Shown one piece after another: positions 31,555 to 41,110 of a stretch of DNA of 64,000 nucleotides (the stretch's first letter is position 1; each line of letters opens with the position of its first letter). Under the pieces are notes generated by a model. That model saw only the letters and a list, made by a program, of their open reading frames with translations, had not been told where the DNA came from and ran no database searches. Made by a program: the position numbers and the translations under genes. The stretch comes from Gnetum montanum (taxonomy: Eukaryota > Streptophyta > Gnetopsida > Gnetales > Gnetaceae), in the NCBI GenBank assembly GCA_015680685.1, contig MNCI01000606.1, forward strand, positions 389 through 64,388. The letters run 5' to 3'.

Positions 31555-31989
31555 NNNNNNNNNNNNNNNNNNNNNNNNNNNNNNNNNNNNNNNNNNNNNN
31601 NNNNNNNNNNNNNNNNNNNNNNNNNNNNNNNNNNNNNNNNNNNNNNNNNNNNNNNNNNNNNNNNNNNNNNNNNNNNNNNNNNNNNNNNNNNNNNNNNNNN
31701 NNNNNNNNNNNNNNNNNNNNNNNNNNNNNNNNNNNNNNNNNNNNNNNNNNNNNNNNNNNNNNNNNNNNNNNNNNNNNNNNNNNNNNNNNNNNNNNNNNNN
31801 NNNNNNNNNNNNNNNNNNNNNNNNNNNNNNNNNNNNNNNNNNNNNNNNNNNNNNNNNNNNNNNNNNNNNNNNNNNNNNNNNNNNNNNNNNNNNNNNNNNN
31901 NNNNNNNNNNNNNNNNNNNNNNNNNNNNNNNNNNNNNNNNNNNNNNNNNNNNNNNNNNNNNNNNNNNNNNNNNNNNNNNNNNNNNNNNN
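31555..31989. other. Assembly gap (435 N)
   Basis: Unresolved bases directly after a 13-base G run. The missing sequence should contain at least the LTR portion equivalent to about 1340-1460 and the left edge of the inserted UGT-bearing segment. The number of N may not be the true size. The long open frames running through it are artefacts. Confidence 0.95.
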
Positions 31990-32589
31990 CCATTTCTTTT
32001 TATATATTATATGAGTGCTTTATCAGGGAGGAATCGGGATAAAAGAATAAGTTGTTAGAATCGGGTTTTTACCATATCGTAAAAATCTAAATTTTCTTTT
32101 ACTAAGGAACCAAGCCACTATCCCGTACATAGTTTGACATCATGTTGTTTCTGTAATTTATTATGGAAAATACATGGCCACCGCAAGGTCATGGCCAAGC
32201 CAACAGACACCACCACAGCCATTGCTCTACACCGCCACCATTGACATTGCTAGAAATGCTGATTCAGAACAAGCGTGAAAAGTTGAAGGTGATCCCAAGG
32301 TGCACTGAAACCCTACACAAAACTGCCACTAGATGAATACAAAATAGCAGGGATGCCAAGAAGGCATGAAGGTTTTCAGTAATGGCAACATCTATGAGAG
32401 CAAGTTTCATTAGGGCATGGCAACGATAGTAACTTTGAATAGCAGCAGTAGGTGATTGTAAGTTCTATTAGTCTGGATTCGGCAGAAGCAGTGGATATTA
32501 TGCAGCTAGAGCTGGATTTCTAGGAAAACTTCCAGGGACACCCCCACCTACTACATTTTTTGGGCTAAAATGTGCGTTTTAGGACTGCC
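31990..32589. other. Unassigned sequence between gap and UGT fragment
   Basis: No supported frame. A stretch near 32190-32240 is rich in CCACC/GCCATTG words. If the N-terminal half of the UGT was once here it is not recognisable. CpG occurs more often than in the flanking retroelements. Confidence 0.35.
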
Positions 32590-33100
32590 CTTGATGAGGA
32601 TTGTGGATTTGCCATCATATTTGTAGCAGACATATCTAAACAATGTCATTTACAAGATCATTGTGGAGTCATTCGAATCTTTCAGAGAGGCCGACTGGGT
32701 AAGATCCAACACCGTGGATGAGCCCGAACCTAACACTATCTCCACTCTAAAGGAATTAGGGACACCCTTTCTCTCCATGGTACCCCTGCTACCTGAAGAA
32801 TTCATGAACAGAATAGATTATCCTGCACAACCCATGGAAGAAATAAAATTTAGCTACAGAACAAGCCTGTTAACAGAGTTTGATCTTTCGGCTTGGCTTG
32901 ACTTGAAGCCCAAAGAATCAGTAGCATACATCTTATTCGGGAGCTTTTCTCGGTGTAGCAAAGAGCTACTACAGGAATTCACAATGGGTTTGATGCAGAG
33001 TAAGCAGTCCTTTGTTTGGGTTCTCAGGCCAGATATCATCGGCGCTCGGGGCTTCGCTGCGGCCAGGACTGCCTTGAGAAATACGAGCAGAAACAGATGA
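32590..33100 (+). pseudogene. UDP-glycosyltransferase (family 1 UGT) fragment
   Basis: The open frame 32663-33100 reads MESFESFREADWVRSNTVDE, then LKELGTPFLSMVPLLPEEFM, DLSAWLDLKPKESVAYILFG and SKQSFVWVLRPDIIG. These are the middle part of a plant family-1 UGT: the linker and the start of the C-terminal domain (W-L-D...S-V-x-Y-x-x-F-G-S, F-x-W-V-x-R-P-D). The frame can be followed upstream to about 32590 (GLPLMRIVDLPSYL) with a stop. The acceptor-binding N-terminal half is missing. After RPDIIG the frame changes; a piece LEKYEQKQMKF persists in another frame near 33073-33105, but the sugar-donor PSPG box (W-C-x-Q...H-C-G-W-N-S) is absent. UGTs attach sugars to small molecules in the cytosol; this piece cannot. 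Confidence 0.85.
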
Positions 33101-33422
33101 AATTCATATTTCTACATTACAAAGGATTTTTGCAGAGAAATATGCTAGAATGCTGAGACACTACAACTATGCAATGTACCTGACAGAGATGACGGTGCCA
33201 AATATAAGACCAACAATTGGACCACGTGTTGGGTAAGCCAAAAGTCACTGATGTGTTCATCCAGGAGCGCTTCACATGACATCCACGTTGTGCTGAAAAC
33301 GTGGCAGTGAAACTCCATTTATGCATTCGGTTGTTCACACTCCATGATTACTATCCCTATTTCTATGATTCAAATAAAATATTTTATGATTTAAAAAGGA
33401 AAGGACAGTTATGGAATATTTT
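33101..33422. other. Unassigned sequence between UGT fragment and LTR
   Basis: No conserved frame. A purine-rich AAAAAGGAAAGGACAG at 33392-33407 lies 16 bases before the LTR start at 33423 and could be a displaced polypurine tract, which would make the following LTR a 3' LTR. Confidence 0.35.
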
Positions 33423-34610
33423 TGTAACATCCTATAAAAAGAGACATTTGGCTATTATTTCTATGGAAGTTGTAACTTCCTATGATAGTTACAACTATAA
33501 TATTTATCATTAATTTTAATTTGGATTATCATGAAGACACTTGTCAACTGTAGCCTCTTTTATCTCTATGGTGGTTACAACCATCCAAGATTTTTTGTAA
33601 CTTACCTAACTTGTTGGGCAAGTAATCTCCTAATTAGTTGGTCAAGTTACTTGGGAGAGAAGTTAGGTAAGATATTTTTGAATATGTAACTTACCTAACT
33701 ACCTTTGAACCCTATAAAAAGGCTTCAAGGGTCAAGGGGGAAGGGGTCTCACACATCACACTTGGGATCTTGGAAGATTTGTAGAGAAGATTGCTTGTAA
33801 GAGGGCTTGCTAAAGAAAAGATTTCAGCCTCTTTGTCATGGTCTTGTGAGTTAAGCATATTGTTTTTTATTTTGTTTAAATTTTTTAGCTAGTGGTTTAG
33901 ATAGTATCATCCTTGGCAAGTAATTTTTGGATTTTTAGATTGCTCTTATTGTTCTTGTTGCATTATTGAAAGTTTTCTATTAAAATTTTGCCATAGATGC
34001 GCTTGTGTTTAAAAGCCTTAAGAGCATTTTAGTAGTAAATTGTTATTGTGCAACGTATAGGAACTGCTATTGGGATTGTTGTAAGAGAGCCTCTGCTTGT
34101 AGTCATGCTGTTGAACAATTCAGTAGTCAAGAGGGTTCAGAAAATCTTTGGTATTTTGATGGGACCAGAATATTTATTTTTATCTTTAAAGTGAATTTCC
34201 GTGGTATTTCAATCAGAAATTGTCAAGTCTTTCGAAGGTTCTATTGAATGCAATCGTTGAAATCTATTATCTAGCCAAAATGGAGTCTCGTACGTGGTAG
34301 TTTACGCAGCAATTTTGGTAGCATAGTAGGATTGTCTTGAAGAAATTTCTTGTTTGAGCCTTGGAAGTTTGAACAATTCATAGATATTTAATTTGGGATA
34401 GCTTTATTGTGAAGTGTTTACTTGTGTCATTTTACCTTGTTGAAATATTTGAGGTCTACACAAATCTACTTTCTTTTCTTTTCTGTCTATTTCCATCGAA
34501 TCTTGCTCTATTTCTAGTTTTCTTGTGGAACTATCTCTTTCTCTGGGGAAAATTAGGAGTATATTTGCAGAGTTGTGCTCAAATGTTTTTACAAAATTTT
34601 ATTTGTTACA
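33423..34610 (+). repeat. LTR (solo or 3') with TGTAACA...TGTTACA ends
   Basis: Starts TGTAACATCC and ends ATTTGTTACA, with a perfect 7-bp terminal inverted repeat (8 bp counting the outer base). It contains a clear TATA box (33712) followed by GGCTTCAAGGGTCAAGGG and a plausible transcription start. TGTAACAYCC starts are common among plant gypsy LTRs. I found no second copy in the window. Flanking bases (ATTTT left, AGTAG right) do not match, so either it is part of a longer element or the target duplication has been lost. Confidence 0.55.
33712..33720 (+). promoter_or_regulatory. TATA box of the LTR at 33423-34610
   Basis: CTATAAAAA in the context GAACCCTATAAAAAGGCTTC about 290 bases into the LTR. 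A second, CCTATAAAAAGAG at 33431, is only 10 bases into the LTR and less likely to be used. Confidence 0.6.
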
Positions 34611-34910
34611 AGTAGGTATTATAAGGACCGCATAGACTAGGTAGTTGAACAAAATAGGAACTCTCAACAACTCACAGTACTTGACAAAGTTGGCTGAATC
34701 TCTTTAAAGTAAGTCATTTGTAGTTTACACACAACGAAATCATTACATTTCACACAACTGCACGCCGCAACAGCACACACACATACTCACATTAACTACT
34801 GAGTTTATTTGGAGGTATCTGGGCCTTGGTGTTGCCAGAGACCAGCAGGCATCTAAATCCTGTTCGAGGACACTCATTGGCAGTCACGTCCCAAACGGTC
34901 GTCAACAACC
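34611..34910. other. Unassigned 300 bp right of the LTR
   Basis: No frame and no match to other parts of the window. AGGTATTATAAGGACC right after the LTR faintly resembles an initiator-Met primer-binding site but is too changed to rely on. CpG is relatively frequent (CACGCCGC, AACGGTCGTC). Confidence 0.3.
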
Positions 34911-36011
34911 ACCAAAATTTGTTGCTCTCAAAATGTTATTGAAGGATCCATACCCTATATAGTCTTCAAGCCCTGCACTAGAGTGCTATGTTGCAACACT
35001 AGCCACTAAATCCTGCAAGGTCCCGTTAAGCATGGAATGTGGTTTCTAGGCTTTCACAACCTTTATAACCTTAAGATCCACTCTAGAGTGTTGCACTACA
35101 ACTTCAACAAATCAATCCTATATGATCCTAACAAGCTTAAGCAAGATCAACCTCACAAGGCAATAAGAAAGAATAATTACATGGGATATATGCAACTTAG
35201 TTTGCTGATCCTTGTATGTTGAGGTACAACACACTTTACAATGAAAAAATGATGATACAATCAAGAGAAATAGATATTACAATGATAAACAATGATTACA
35301 TCATGGATTTCACATTTCCCAATGCATATGATGTCTACTTATAGCTACCATGTTTCTAAATCCATATTGGGACTCATGCAATGGCTAAGCAATAGTCACT
35401 AATGACCATGAAATATGCCTTCTTCATGCCTAAGACATTCTTCTGTATTTTCCTTCAATTCTAGGAAGACATCTTTATCTAGGAAAGATGTCTTTTTGAA
35501 ATCTTAGTTCTAGGAGACATCTTTGTCTAATGAAAGATGTCTTTCTGGAACTTGCCCTCATTTTGTGAAGATATCTTTGCCTAGTGGCAAACATCTTTAC
35601 CTAATGAAAGACATCTGCTATTTCTTAAAGATGTCTTTGCCTATGTTCACTTCAATTTTTCCAAGTTGTCTTCTTTTTCCCAAATACATCTTTTTTTAAA
35701 TTTTTTTATTTTTTGAATTCATCATTCCTTGTCCATAACCTTGATCTTTCACATGCTTTAATGATGACAACTTTGCTTGTACATTATCTAGTCCTTCTTC
35801 AAGTTCTTTGGAATTCTTGCATGTTTGTTTGAGACCTTGTGGAAGACCTTCTTCTTTGAGCTCTAGATCAGTTCGTTTCTTGTTTTCTATGTAGTCTTTA
35901 GCTCATCTTAGTTTTCCATGTAAATAGTTCCTACAAACACAATAACCACACAACCATGCAAACAACCTTTGGCTCCATTTTACTTAACATTTTAACACAC
36001 CAAAAGGTCCA
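34911..36011 (-). repeat. 5' LTR of the copia-like element, main fragment (copy B)
   Basis: From GTTGCTCTCAAAATG onward it follows copy A (1468-2521): CCATACCCTATATAGTC, CTTCAAGCCC, GCAAGGTCCCGTTA, the AAGATGTCTT/AAGACATCTT array (35425-35690), ATTTTACTTAACATTTTAACACA, ending CAAAAGGTCCA. Immediately right is TACATTC and then gypsy gag sequence, the other edge of the insertion described at 1272. Its left portion is the fragment at 31518-31554 plus whatever is in the gap. Confidence 0.75.
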
Positions 36012-36360
36012 TACATTCATCTTCATCAAAACTAAATGTTGAAGAGGAAGATAAAGACAAGGAACTAGGAGAATTTTTGTGGCTGATATATCTCTCCCCC
36101 TAGTACCTTGATCTATCTTTTCTAGGTTTAGAGGAAGTCCAAGGACTTGAGGTCCTCCTTGTTCTAGGACTTACTCCATCTCCTCTAAGATTATCTACAC
36201 TAGTTGAACATAGTACTTGAGTGTAGTAAGGATTGAAATGAGCATATGAAACCCTTGCTTGAGGTTATTCACTCCAATTCTCTTTAGTATAGAACCTACT
36301 ATTTCTTCTAATAGCATTCTCATCATGTGATGCATTATTGGTCCTATGTGAAGAAGACAT
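36012..36360 (-). pseudogene. gag: Athila-like gag, upstream half of the split gag
   Basis: ATG at 36360 (minus) opens MSSSHRTNNASHDENAIRR, followed by NSRFYTKENWSE, VSYAHFNPYYTQ, the Arg/Ser-rich NLRGDGVSPRTRRTSSPWTS and, at the break, text equal to the Ser-rich to acidic passage of the gag at 23593 (its SSFEEDECRYR). It stops at GAATGTA, the target duplication, and continues at 1269 going left. Another minus frame across 36195-36437 is a shadow. Confidence 0.75.
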
Positions 36361-37500
36361 GGCTCAATGTGTGTCACTAAAATATTAATATTTTCTAAAA
36401 GGAAAATTAGTAATACTTTTATAATATAACAAATCATTTATAATATAACAAATCTAGATAACTTGCATCATTCCTAGCAATGACACCAATGATGAGAAGA
36501 ATGTACCTCCTACACCCAACCATATGAATTACAAGTGTTCATGTGCAATTCAATTGAATTCCACAAATGGAACTCGTTGTAGCATCGAGATCATTAATCA
36601 TTGATTAGAGTTCACTATCTTCCCACTTGGACTAGTGGTAGCGTTGTCACATATGGTTTTGTCTAAGGTGAGGCATATGATGATTGTTGTTGTTGCGGCC
36701 TTAAACTAATCTTAATGATAATAGAGAAATTAATTATTTAATCTAATTACAACAAAAATATAAATTCTAAAATAGTATAATGATGATGAGTGTTCATTCC
36801 TAGCTTGTTGTACACATCATGAAATCACACATCCACTACTGGGATTACCAAGCATTATGCTACTAGGAAAACCATGCAATAACATTGCTAGGATTACCAA
36901 GTGAATACACGTTTACAATTGAAACTAGTCACGCTTATTTTTCTAATTGATTAACATGCAAAAAAATATAAATATGAGCTAAGTGCATGAAAAGTAAAGT
37001 GCATTAAAAGTAAATCTAATCTATTCCAAGGGCTGAAAGGTTTATCAAGAAGTTCATCTTTATTGTTGTTCACATTGAAGTGTTTGGTACATTAGTGTTC
37101 GAATAAAGATTTGTACACTTCTTAACTCCTACTTCAAGCACTTAGAAAATGTTCTAATTGTTATGGGAACAAACTGCAAGAGCTTTGATATGCTACTAAA
37201 TGAAAAAATTCCATAAATGCAATAGCTGCACATATTTATATAGGCAAGACTAGACACTTCATCAATGCATATGATTTGATGCATCAAATCATGCATTGAT
37301 AGGTACACATCAAGGCAACTGTGTGGATAGGTATGTCTTGATGCATTTGTGTTGATGCAACCCAACCAACAATGATTCATAAAAAATCCTCCTAAATCCA
37401 AGAAATATTTTTCCATTAATATCCCTACAAATAATTCTTCTACTTTGGTTATCCAAAAGGTATGAAAAGCACTATTTATCATAGATCTTACACTATACTA
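36361..37500 (-). mobile_element. 5' LTR, primer-binding site and leader of the split Athila-like element
   Basis: On the minus strand: LTR from about 37500 to 36490, ending TCATCA-like (plus TGATGAGAAG), one spacer base, the primer-binding site TGGTGTCATTGCTAGG (36488-36470), leader to the gag ATG at 36360. A TATA box (plus CATATTTATATAGG, 37231-37244; minus CCTATATAAATATG) is well kept, and the tail shares blocks with the LTRs at 22443 and 38509 (CATATGGTTGGGTGTAGGAGGTAC on the minus strand). The outer LTR edge is not precise because its first part differs from the others. Confidence 0.65.
37232..37243 (-). promoter_or_regulatory. TATA box of the LTR at 36490-37500
   Basis: Minus strand CTATATAAATATG, in the same relation to the downstream LTR text as CTATAAATATGC at 38589 in the related LTR. 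Confidence 0.55.
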
Positions 37501-37528
37501 TGATGCTCTTGATGCCCTTTAAAATTCC

Positions 37529-38508
37529 ATGAATTTCAACTCTTCATTACCACTAAGAAGTAGGTTACCTTTGCCTACTCCATCCTTTCCAATTGATTTT
37601 TCCCTTTTTTTTCCTTATGAAATGCCTCTTCCATCATGTTCTTTATTTTCACCCACCTCACAGAATCCACCATTACTTTTTACTTCCATATCTCTAATTC
37701 ATATCCTTACATGAGTGCAAAAGAAGGCAACATCTAACAAGGTAAAAGGAAAGAATCAAGCCAATAAGTAATCTTCCTCATACTAGAAGAAGAAGATAAC
37801 ATTCTAAGAGCCTTATAATACATCTATGCTTACTTTAATAGCTACTTCAACTACTCCATTATCAACTATTTCTTTAATGATCTTTCCTCTTAAAGATTCA
37901 ACATCAAAGGATCAATCTTTGTTGCAAATCACTATGGCAATAAAATCAAAGAGGATCATTCTTTTTCTCTTTGATCTTATTTTGATCATAAAGGAGTATT
38001 TTTTGGCACTACAAGAACTTCTAAAGTCTATTATCATTTCAACAAACATTCAACCCAATGCACAAGCTATTTCATTAGCAATTGATGGTCCATGATATGA
38101 TGTAGACTACTTGGTGTTCAAAGGAAAGAACATAAAAAATCACCTTGCAATGGATTTTTTGTGTCAATTTTCTATCTACATCACAATATGGATTGGAGAC
38201 AACATGATGGTACCTCTAGTGCACATGCATGATGGAGTTGTATCCAACATCATCTCATAGGTTATCATCACGCATTTCAACATTGAAAAATAGGTAACAT
38301 ACTTTAATTTCAACTTTACTTTAATTTCTTTTAGAGGAGATATAGTAGAGGTCATATGCTCAATTAAATTACCTTTCTTGGTAGGAAAGTCCATTGCTTT
38401 GGAAGCTATGTTTGAGCTAGTTAGGGACTTCTTAGGGATGAATGCTATCTTAGGAAGCCTCTATTCAACTTATCATCATGTAGTTTTTACACTTGTTTAC
38501 TAGGAGAT
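37529..38508 (+). pseudogene. Unrecognised decayed coding frame of ~325 codons
   Basis: A single frame runs from ATG 37529 (MNFNSSLPLRSRLPLPTPSF) to 38508 with only about nine stops, unusually open for this AT-rich DNA. Parts: a Pro/Ser-rich start; a Lys-rich piece (KKATSNKVKGKNQANK, 37716-37766); ATSTTPLSTISLMIFPLKDS (37840); a helical stretch ILFLFDLILIIKEYFLALQE (37960); LVFKGKNIKNHLAMDFLCQF (38110); and a final LVGKSIALEAMFELVRDFLG (38380). I recognise no domain. It ends exactly where the LTR at 38509 starts and begins just beyond the LTR to its left, so it may be older sequence (host gene or TE) into which both elements inserted. Confidence 0.4.
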
Positions 38509-39338
38509 TGATGAAGTGTGAAAGTATCATGTCAACATAGCATTTGCTGCATTTTCAAGGCCCTATTAATGCAGCTCCATAATAAAGTCTATAAATATGC
38601 ACTCACCAACCATGTTTATAGAGGTCATATCATAGTTGTAGCAAAGCTCTTGTAATTTTGTCATTTGAGAGTTAAAATATTTCTCTAAGTCCCCATAGTG
38701 GGAGTCAAATAGTGTGCAAATATTTATTCAAGCACTAATATACCTAAGCACACTAGTATAAATGGTAATAAATATGAGCCTTTTGATCAAACCTTGCAAC
38801 ACTTGGAATAGATTAATGATTTATTTTTGCATTTACTATTTTCATTAATTATGTAATTAATTAAGGTAAATTAGAATTGAATTGATTAATTAATTAAGCT
38901 AAACAGATTAAACACATAAGTATAACTACCTTGAGCATAACATACAACACTTAGTAATCCTAGCAGTGCTTAACACTTGGTAGCCTAGTAGTGTTGTATG
39001 CATTTAGGATGTGTACAAAAAGTGGGATCGAATGCTTATGTTAGGATAGTTATTAATTAACAATTATATTAGTTAAATTGGTTCATAAATTGAGCTTCAA
39101 CTTGTTTTTAATTGTAAACGAACAAAATATAAGATAATAAAAATCATGTGCCTCAACTACTCTTAACCATAGAACTAAGCTCCACAAGTATAATTGGAAA
39201 GACAATGATCATCACAATTAGATTTCCTATCCTAGAACTAGTATATGTGGGAACTTAAGGTCTATGGAATTTGGTCAAATTGCACTTGAATGCTTGTAAT
39301 TCGTATGGATGGGTGTAGGATATACTTGGTGCTCATCA
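38509..39338 (+). repeat. 5' LTR of the Athila-like element
   Basis: Starts TGATGAAGTGTGAAAG and ends GGTGCTCATCA. The terminal inverted repeat TGATGA/TCATCA equals that of the gag-only element's LTRs. A TATA box (TCTATAAATATGC, 38588-38600) is present. Downstream text (GGTAGCCTAGTAGTGTTG, AAGTGGGATCGAATG) matches 23090-23180 and 29150-29230. Confidence 0.8.
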
Positions 39339-39339
39339 T

Positions 39340-39358
39340 TGGTGTCATTATCGAGGAT
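39340..39358 (+). promoter_or_regulatory. Primer-binding site, tRNA-Asp type
   Basis: TGGTGTCATTATCGAGGAT, one base after the LTR end. It is the best kept over the 3' half (CGAGGATCC) of the three copies of this site in the window. Differences from TGGCGCCGTTGCCGGGGAT are mostly C-to-T or G-to-A. Confidence 0.7.
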
Positions 39359-40458
39359 CCTTATTTTGTCACATGCGCTATCTAGGATTTAATGAAAAAT
39401 TATTCAAGATCATTGAAACAAATCATAAAGTCATATCATACATTTAAATAACTATAATACTTATAAGAAATCACATTGCAATTTTTGTCTTCCAATACAA
39501 GATGTAGTATTCTCACAAGAGTGGTTCTCTGTCCAAGTTTGACAAAGTAAATCAATAGGTGCCATTACAATAAAATGTGGTATGTGCTCATCCTAATGTG
39601 TATGTATCCAATTTCACCTTTTTCCTACATCAGGATGAACTATTATGGTGGTGAGACATGGAGGAGAACATTGTGTTGCCACCTAATAAATCCATTTTTG
39701 TAATGCTCCACCAAACTCTTATGTAGTTAGGCATCCAAGGGCTTCATGTTGAATATGTTGTGTAGGAGAATGATGCTAGGGATTATCATCCCACCAATGC
39801 ACAATGCCAAAGAGATTGATAGCTAGAGTAGTGTTATGAATCTATGAGGGAAAGTGGTCCAATGATTTCCCATTCCTGATGTACCATAAAAATGGTGGAG
39901 AACCTTTCTCTAGGAGTTTTCCATTTAGAGAGACTCCTCTCTTTGATTTTGGTGAAGGAGGTCAAAACTAAAACTTGTAGTCCACTATCCATAATCCTAG
40001 TTTTGGCAAGAACGAATTCCATGACAAAGGGGGATCCAAGGAGGAGAGTCATGGTAGGGATGTGGGCAAGTAGCATGATCATGATTGTGGCCATGACCAC
40101 TAAATAGGGGGTGGTAGGCATTGTGATGGTGCTAGTCCTCCTTCCTCTTCANAATGATCATGATTGTGGCCATGACCACTAAAGAGGGGGTGGTAGGCAT
40201 TGTGATGGTGCTAGTCCTCCTTCCTCTTCACCTTCATCATCATCTTCTTCCTCTTTTGGATCTAAACACAACTACATGGGGCACGATCATGATGGAGGTG
40301 ACCGATGGAACTAAGATGATCATAGAGACTATTGGATAAGTTAAGATCCAAGGCACAAGCATTCAAGAGAGGCTCATCACCATGAAAAAAGGGGTAGCAG
40401 AGGGCATCATAGGCACCAAGATCATAGCTACAATGAGCCTTTGCTGGCTACCTGAAGC
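39359..40458 (+). pseudogene. Leader and N-terminal gag region of the Athila-like element, decayed
   Basis: No single frame survives. Sequence such as TCCTCCTTCCTCTTCACCTTCATCATCATCTTC (split by a duplication) encodes Ser-rich text in one frame, matching the Ser-rich part of the relative's gag at 23880-23910. Frames at 39834-40339 on both strands are shadows. A 77-bp duplication around an N (40075-40230) adds to the damage. Confidence 0.45.
40075..40230. repeat. 77-bp direct duplication flanking a single N (probable assembly join)
   Basis: 40075-40151 and 40154-40230 are the same 77 bases apart from one (TAAATAGGGGG against TAAAGAGGGGG). Between them are an N at 40152 and an A. Near-perfect identity in such decayed DNA, with an N at the centre, points to two overlapping contig ends joined without merging. 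Confidence 0.85.
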
Positions 40459-41110
40459 ATGCTAAACATTGTAGAAGTGGTGAGAATTCCTATAAGATAC
40501 ATAAAGGATATCCAAATCAAGAGGTTAGACATGAACAATATCCCCAAATTTGAAGGGAGATATAACTTAGATCCACAAAACCATCTTCAAGCTTTTCATG
40601 ATGCATGTGCCTTACAAAGCATAGAAAAAAAATTGCAAAAGATTAAGTTGTTTCCCAAGATACTCATTAATGAAGTAGAAAGCTAGTACTAGTCCTTAGA
40701 GCCAGAATCAATCTATAGGTGGAGTACAATGCTTGAACTATTCAATGATAAGTATCAAACTTACTCCCATTTGTCCAATCTGAGAAGGCAGATCTAAGGT
40801 TGGAAGCAAGGAACACATGAGTCCTTGGATGCCATCATGGATAGATATTATTCCTTATTACATCAATGCCCTAGCCATGGATACTCTCAACAAGAAAAAT
40901 GTTTTTATATCATAGATGGGTTTTTCTCAAAAATGAGGAGAACTCTTGGAGTTTATGCCTAAGGGTGATTCTCAAAGTTAAGAGCCCCTTAGATCCAACA
41001 ACTAATCAAGTAGGTAGTAAAAGAAGAAAGAGAGTTGAGGAAATGCAAAAGTGTAAAAGAATACAATTGAGATCCTTCCATTCATAAGAGGGAGGTTCAA
41101 TTTTGTGATA
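40459..41110 (+). pseudogene. gag: gag core of the Athila-like element (degenerate)
   Basis: From 40459: VVRIPIRYIKDIQIKRLDMN, FEGRYNLDPQNHLQAFHDAC (40549), KIKLFPKILINEVES (40640), MLELFNDKYQTY, HLSNLRRQI, then SLDAIMDRYYSLLHQCPSHG (40827) and KCFYIIDGF. The same protein is encoded at 24166-24620 and 668-1271. In-frame TAG codons replace Trp/Gln at several places. Gag makes the particle; nothing functional remains. Confidence 0.8.

Larger units (their letters stand above)
31990..34910. mobile_element. Segment inserted into the copia-like 5' LTR; carries UGT fragment and an LTR
   Basis: LTR homology is interrupted between 31554 and about 34911, where GTTGCTCTCAAAATG resumes the text found at 1468 in copy A. 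The segment has more CpG and fewer TE-like stops than its surroundings. It includes a UGT fragment (32590-33100) and a 1.2-kb LTR (33423-34610), and ends with 300 bp of unassigned sequence. Whether it is one retrotransposon that picked up a gene piece or two successive insertions cannot be told, because its left edge is in the gap. Confidence 0.5.
1272..36011 (-). mobile_element. Copia-like LTR retrotransposon (minus), expanded to ~34.7 kb by nested insertions
   Basis: Read on the minus strand: 5' LTR at 36011-34911 plus 31554-31518 (itself interrupted), a primer-binding-like site at 31513-31500, gag at 31463-29750, then internal sequence at 29740-29514, 22442-21701 and 2702-2522, and a 3' LTR at 2521-1272. 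The segments between are other elements. Both outer edges abut the same gypsy gag, and the 7-mer TACATTC (plus strand) is present at both (1263-1269 and 36012-36018), as expected of a target duplication; two extra bases (TA) next to the left LTR are unexplained. No copia pol (RT or integrase) was found. The closest relative in the window is the element at 51331-58021. Confidence 0.75.

Noticed and set aside
31511-32058. Open frames of 154-177 codons across 31511-32058
   Set aside because: They consist almost wholly of N and have no sequence content.
32663-33100. Functional UDP-glycosyltransferase gene
   Set aside because: N-terminal half and PSPG donor-binding box are absent and the frame breaks after RPDIIG; only the middle part remains.
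34005-34615. Two plus-strand frames (80 and 68 codons) inside the TGTAACA-type LTR
   Set aside because: Low-complexity, Phe/Leu-rich readings inside an LTR, without motif.
34904-36011. Separate, independent copia LTR unrelated to the copy at 1272
   Set aside because: The flanking gag continues exactly from one side to the other (36012 to 1269), so they are the two LTRs of one insertion, this one broken by a guest.
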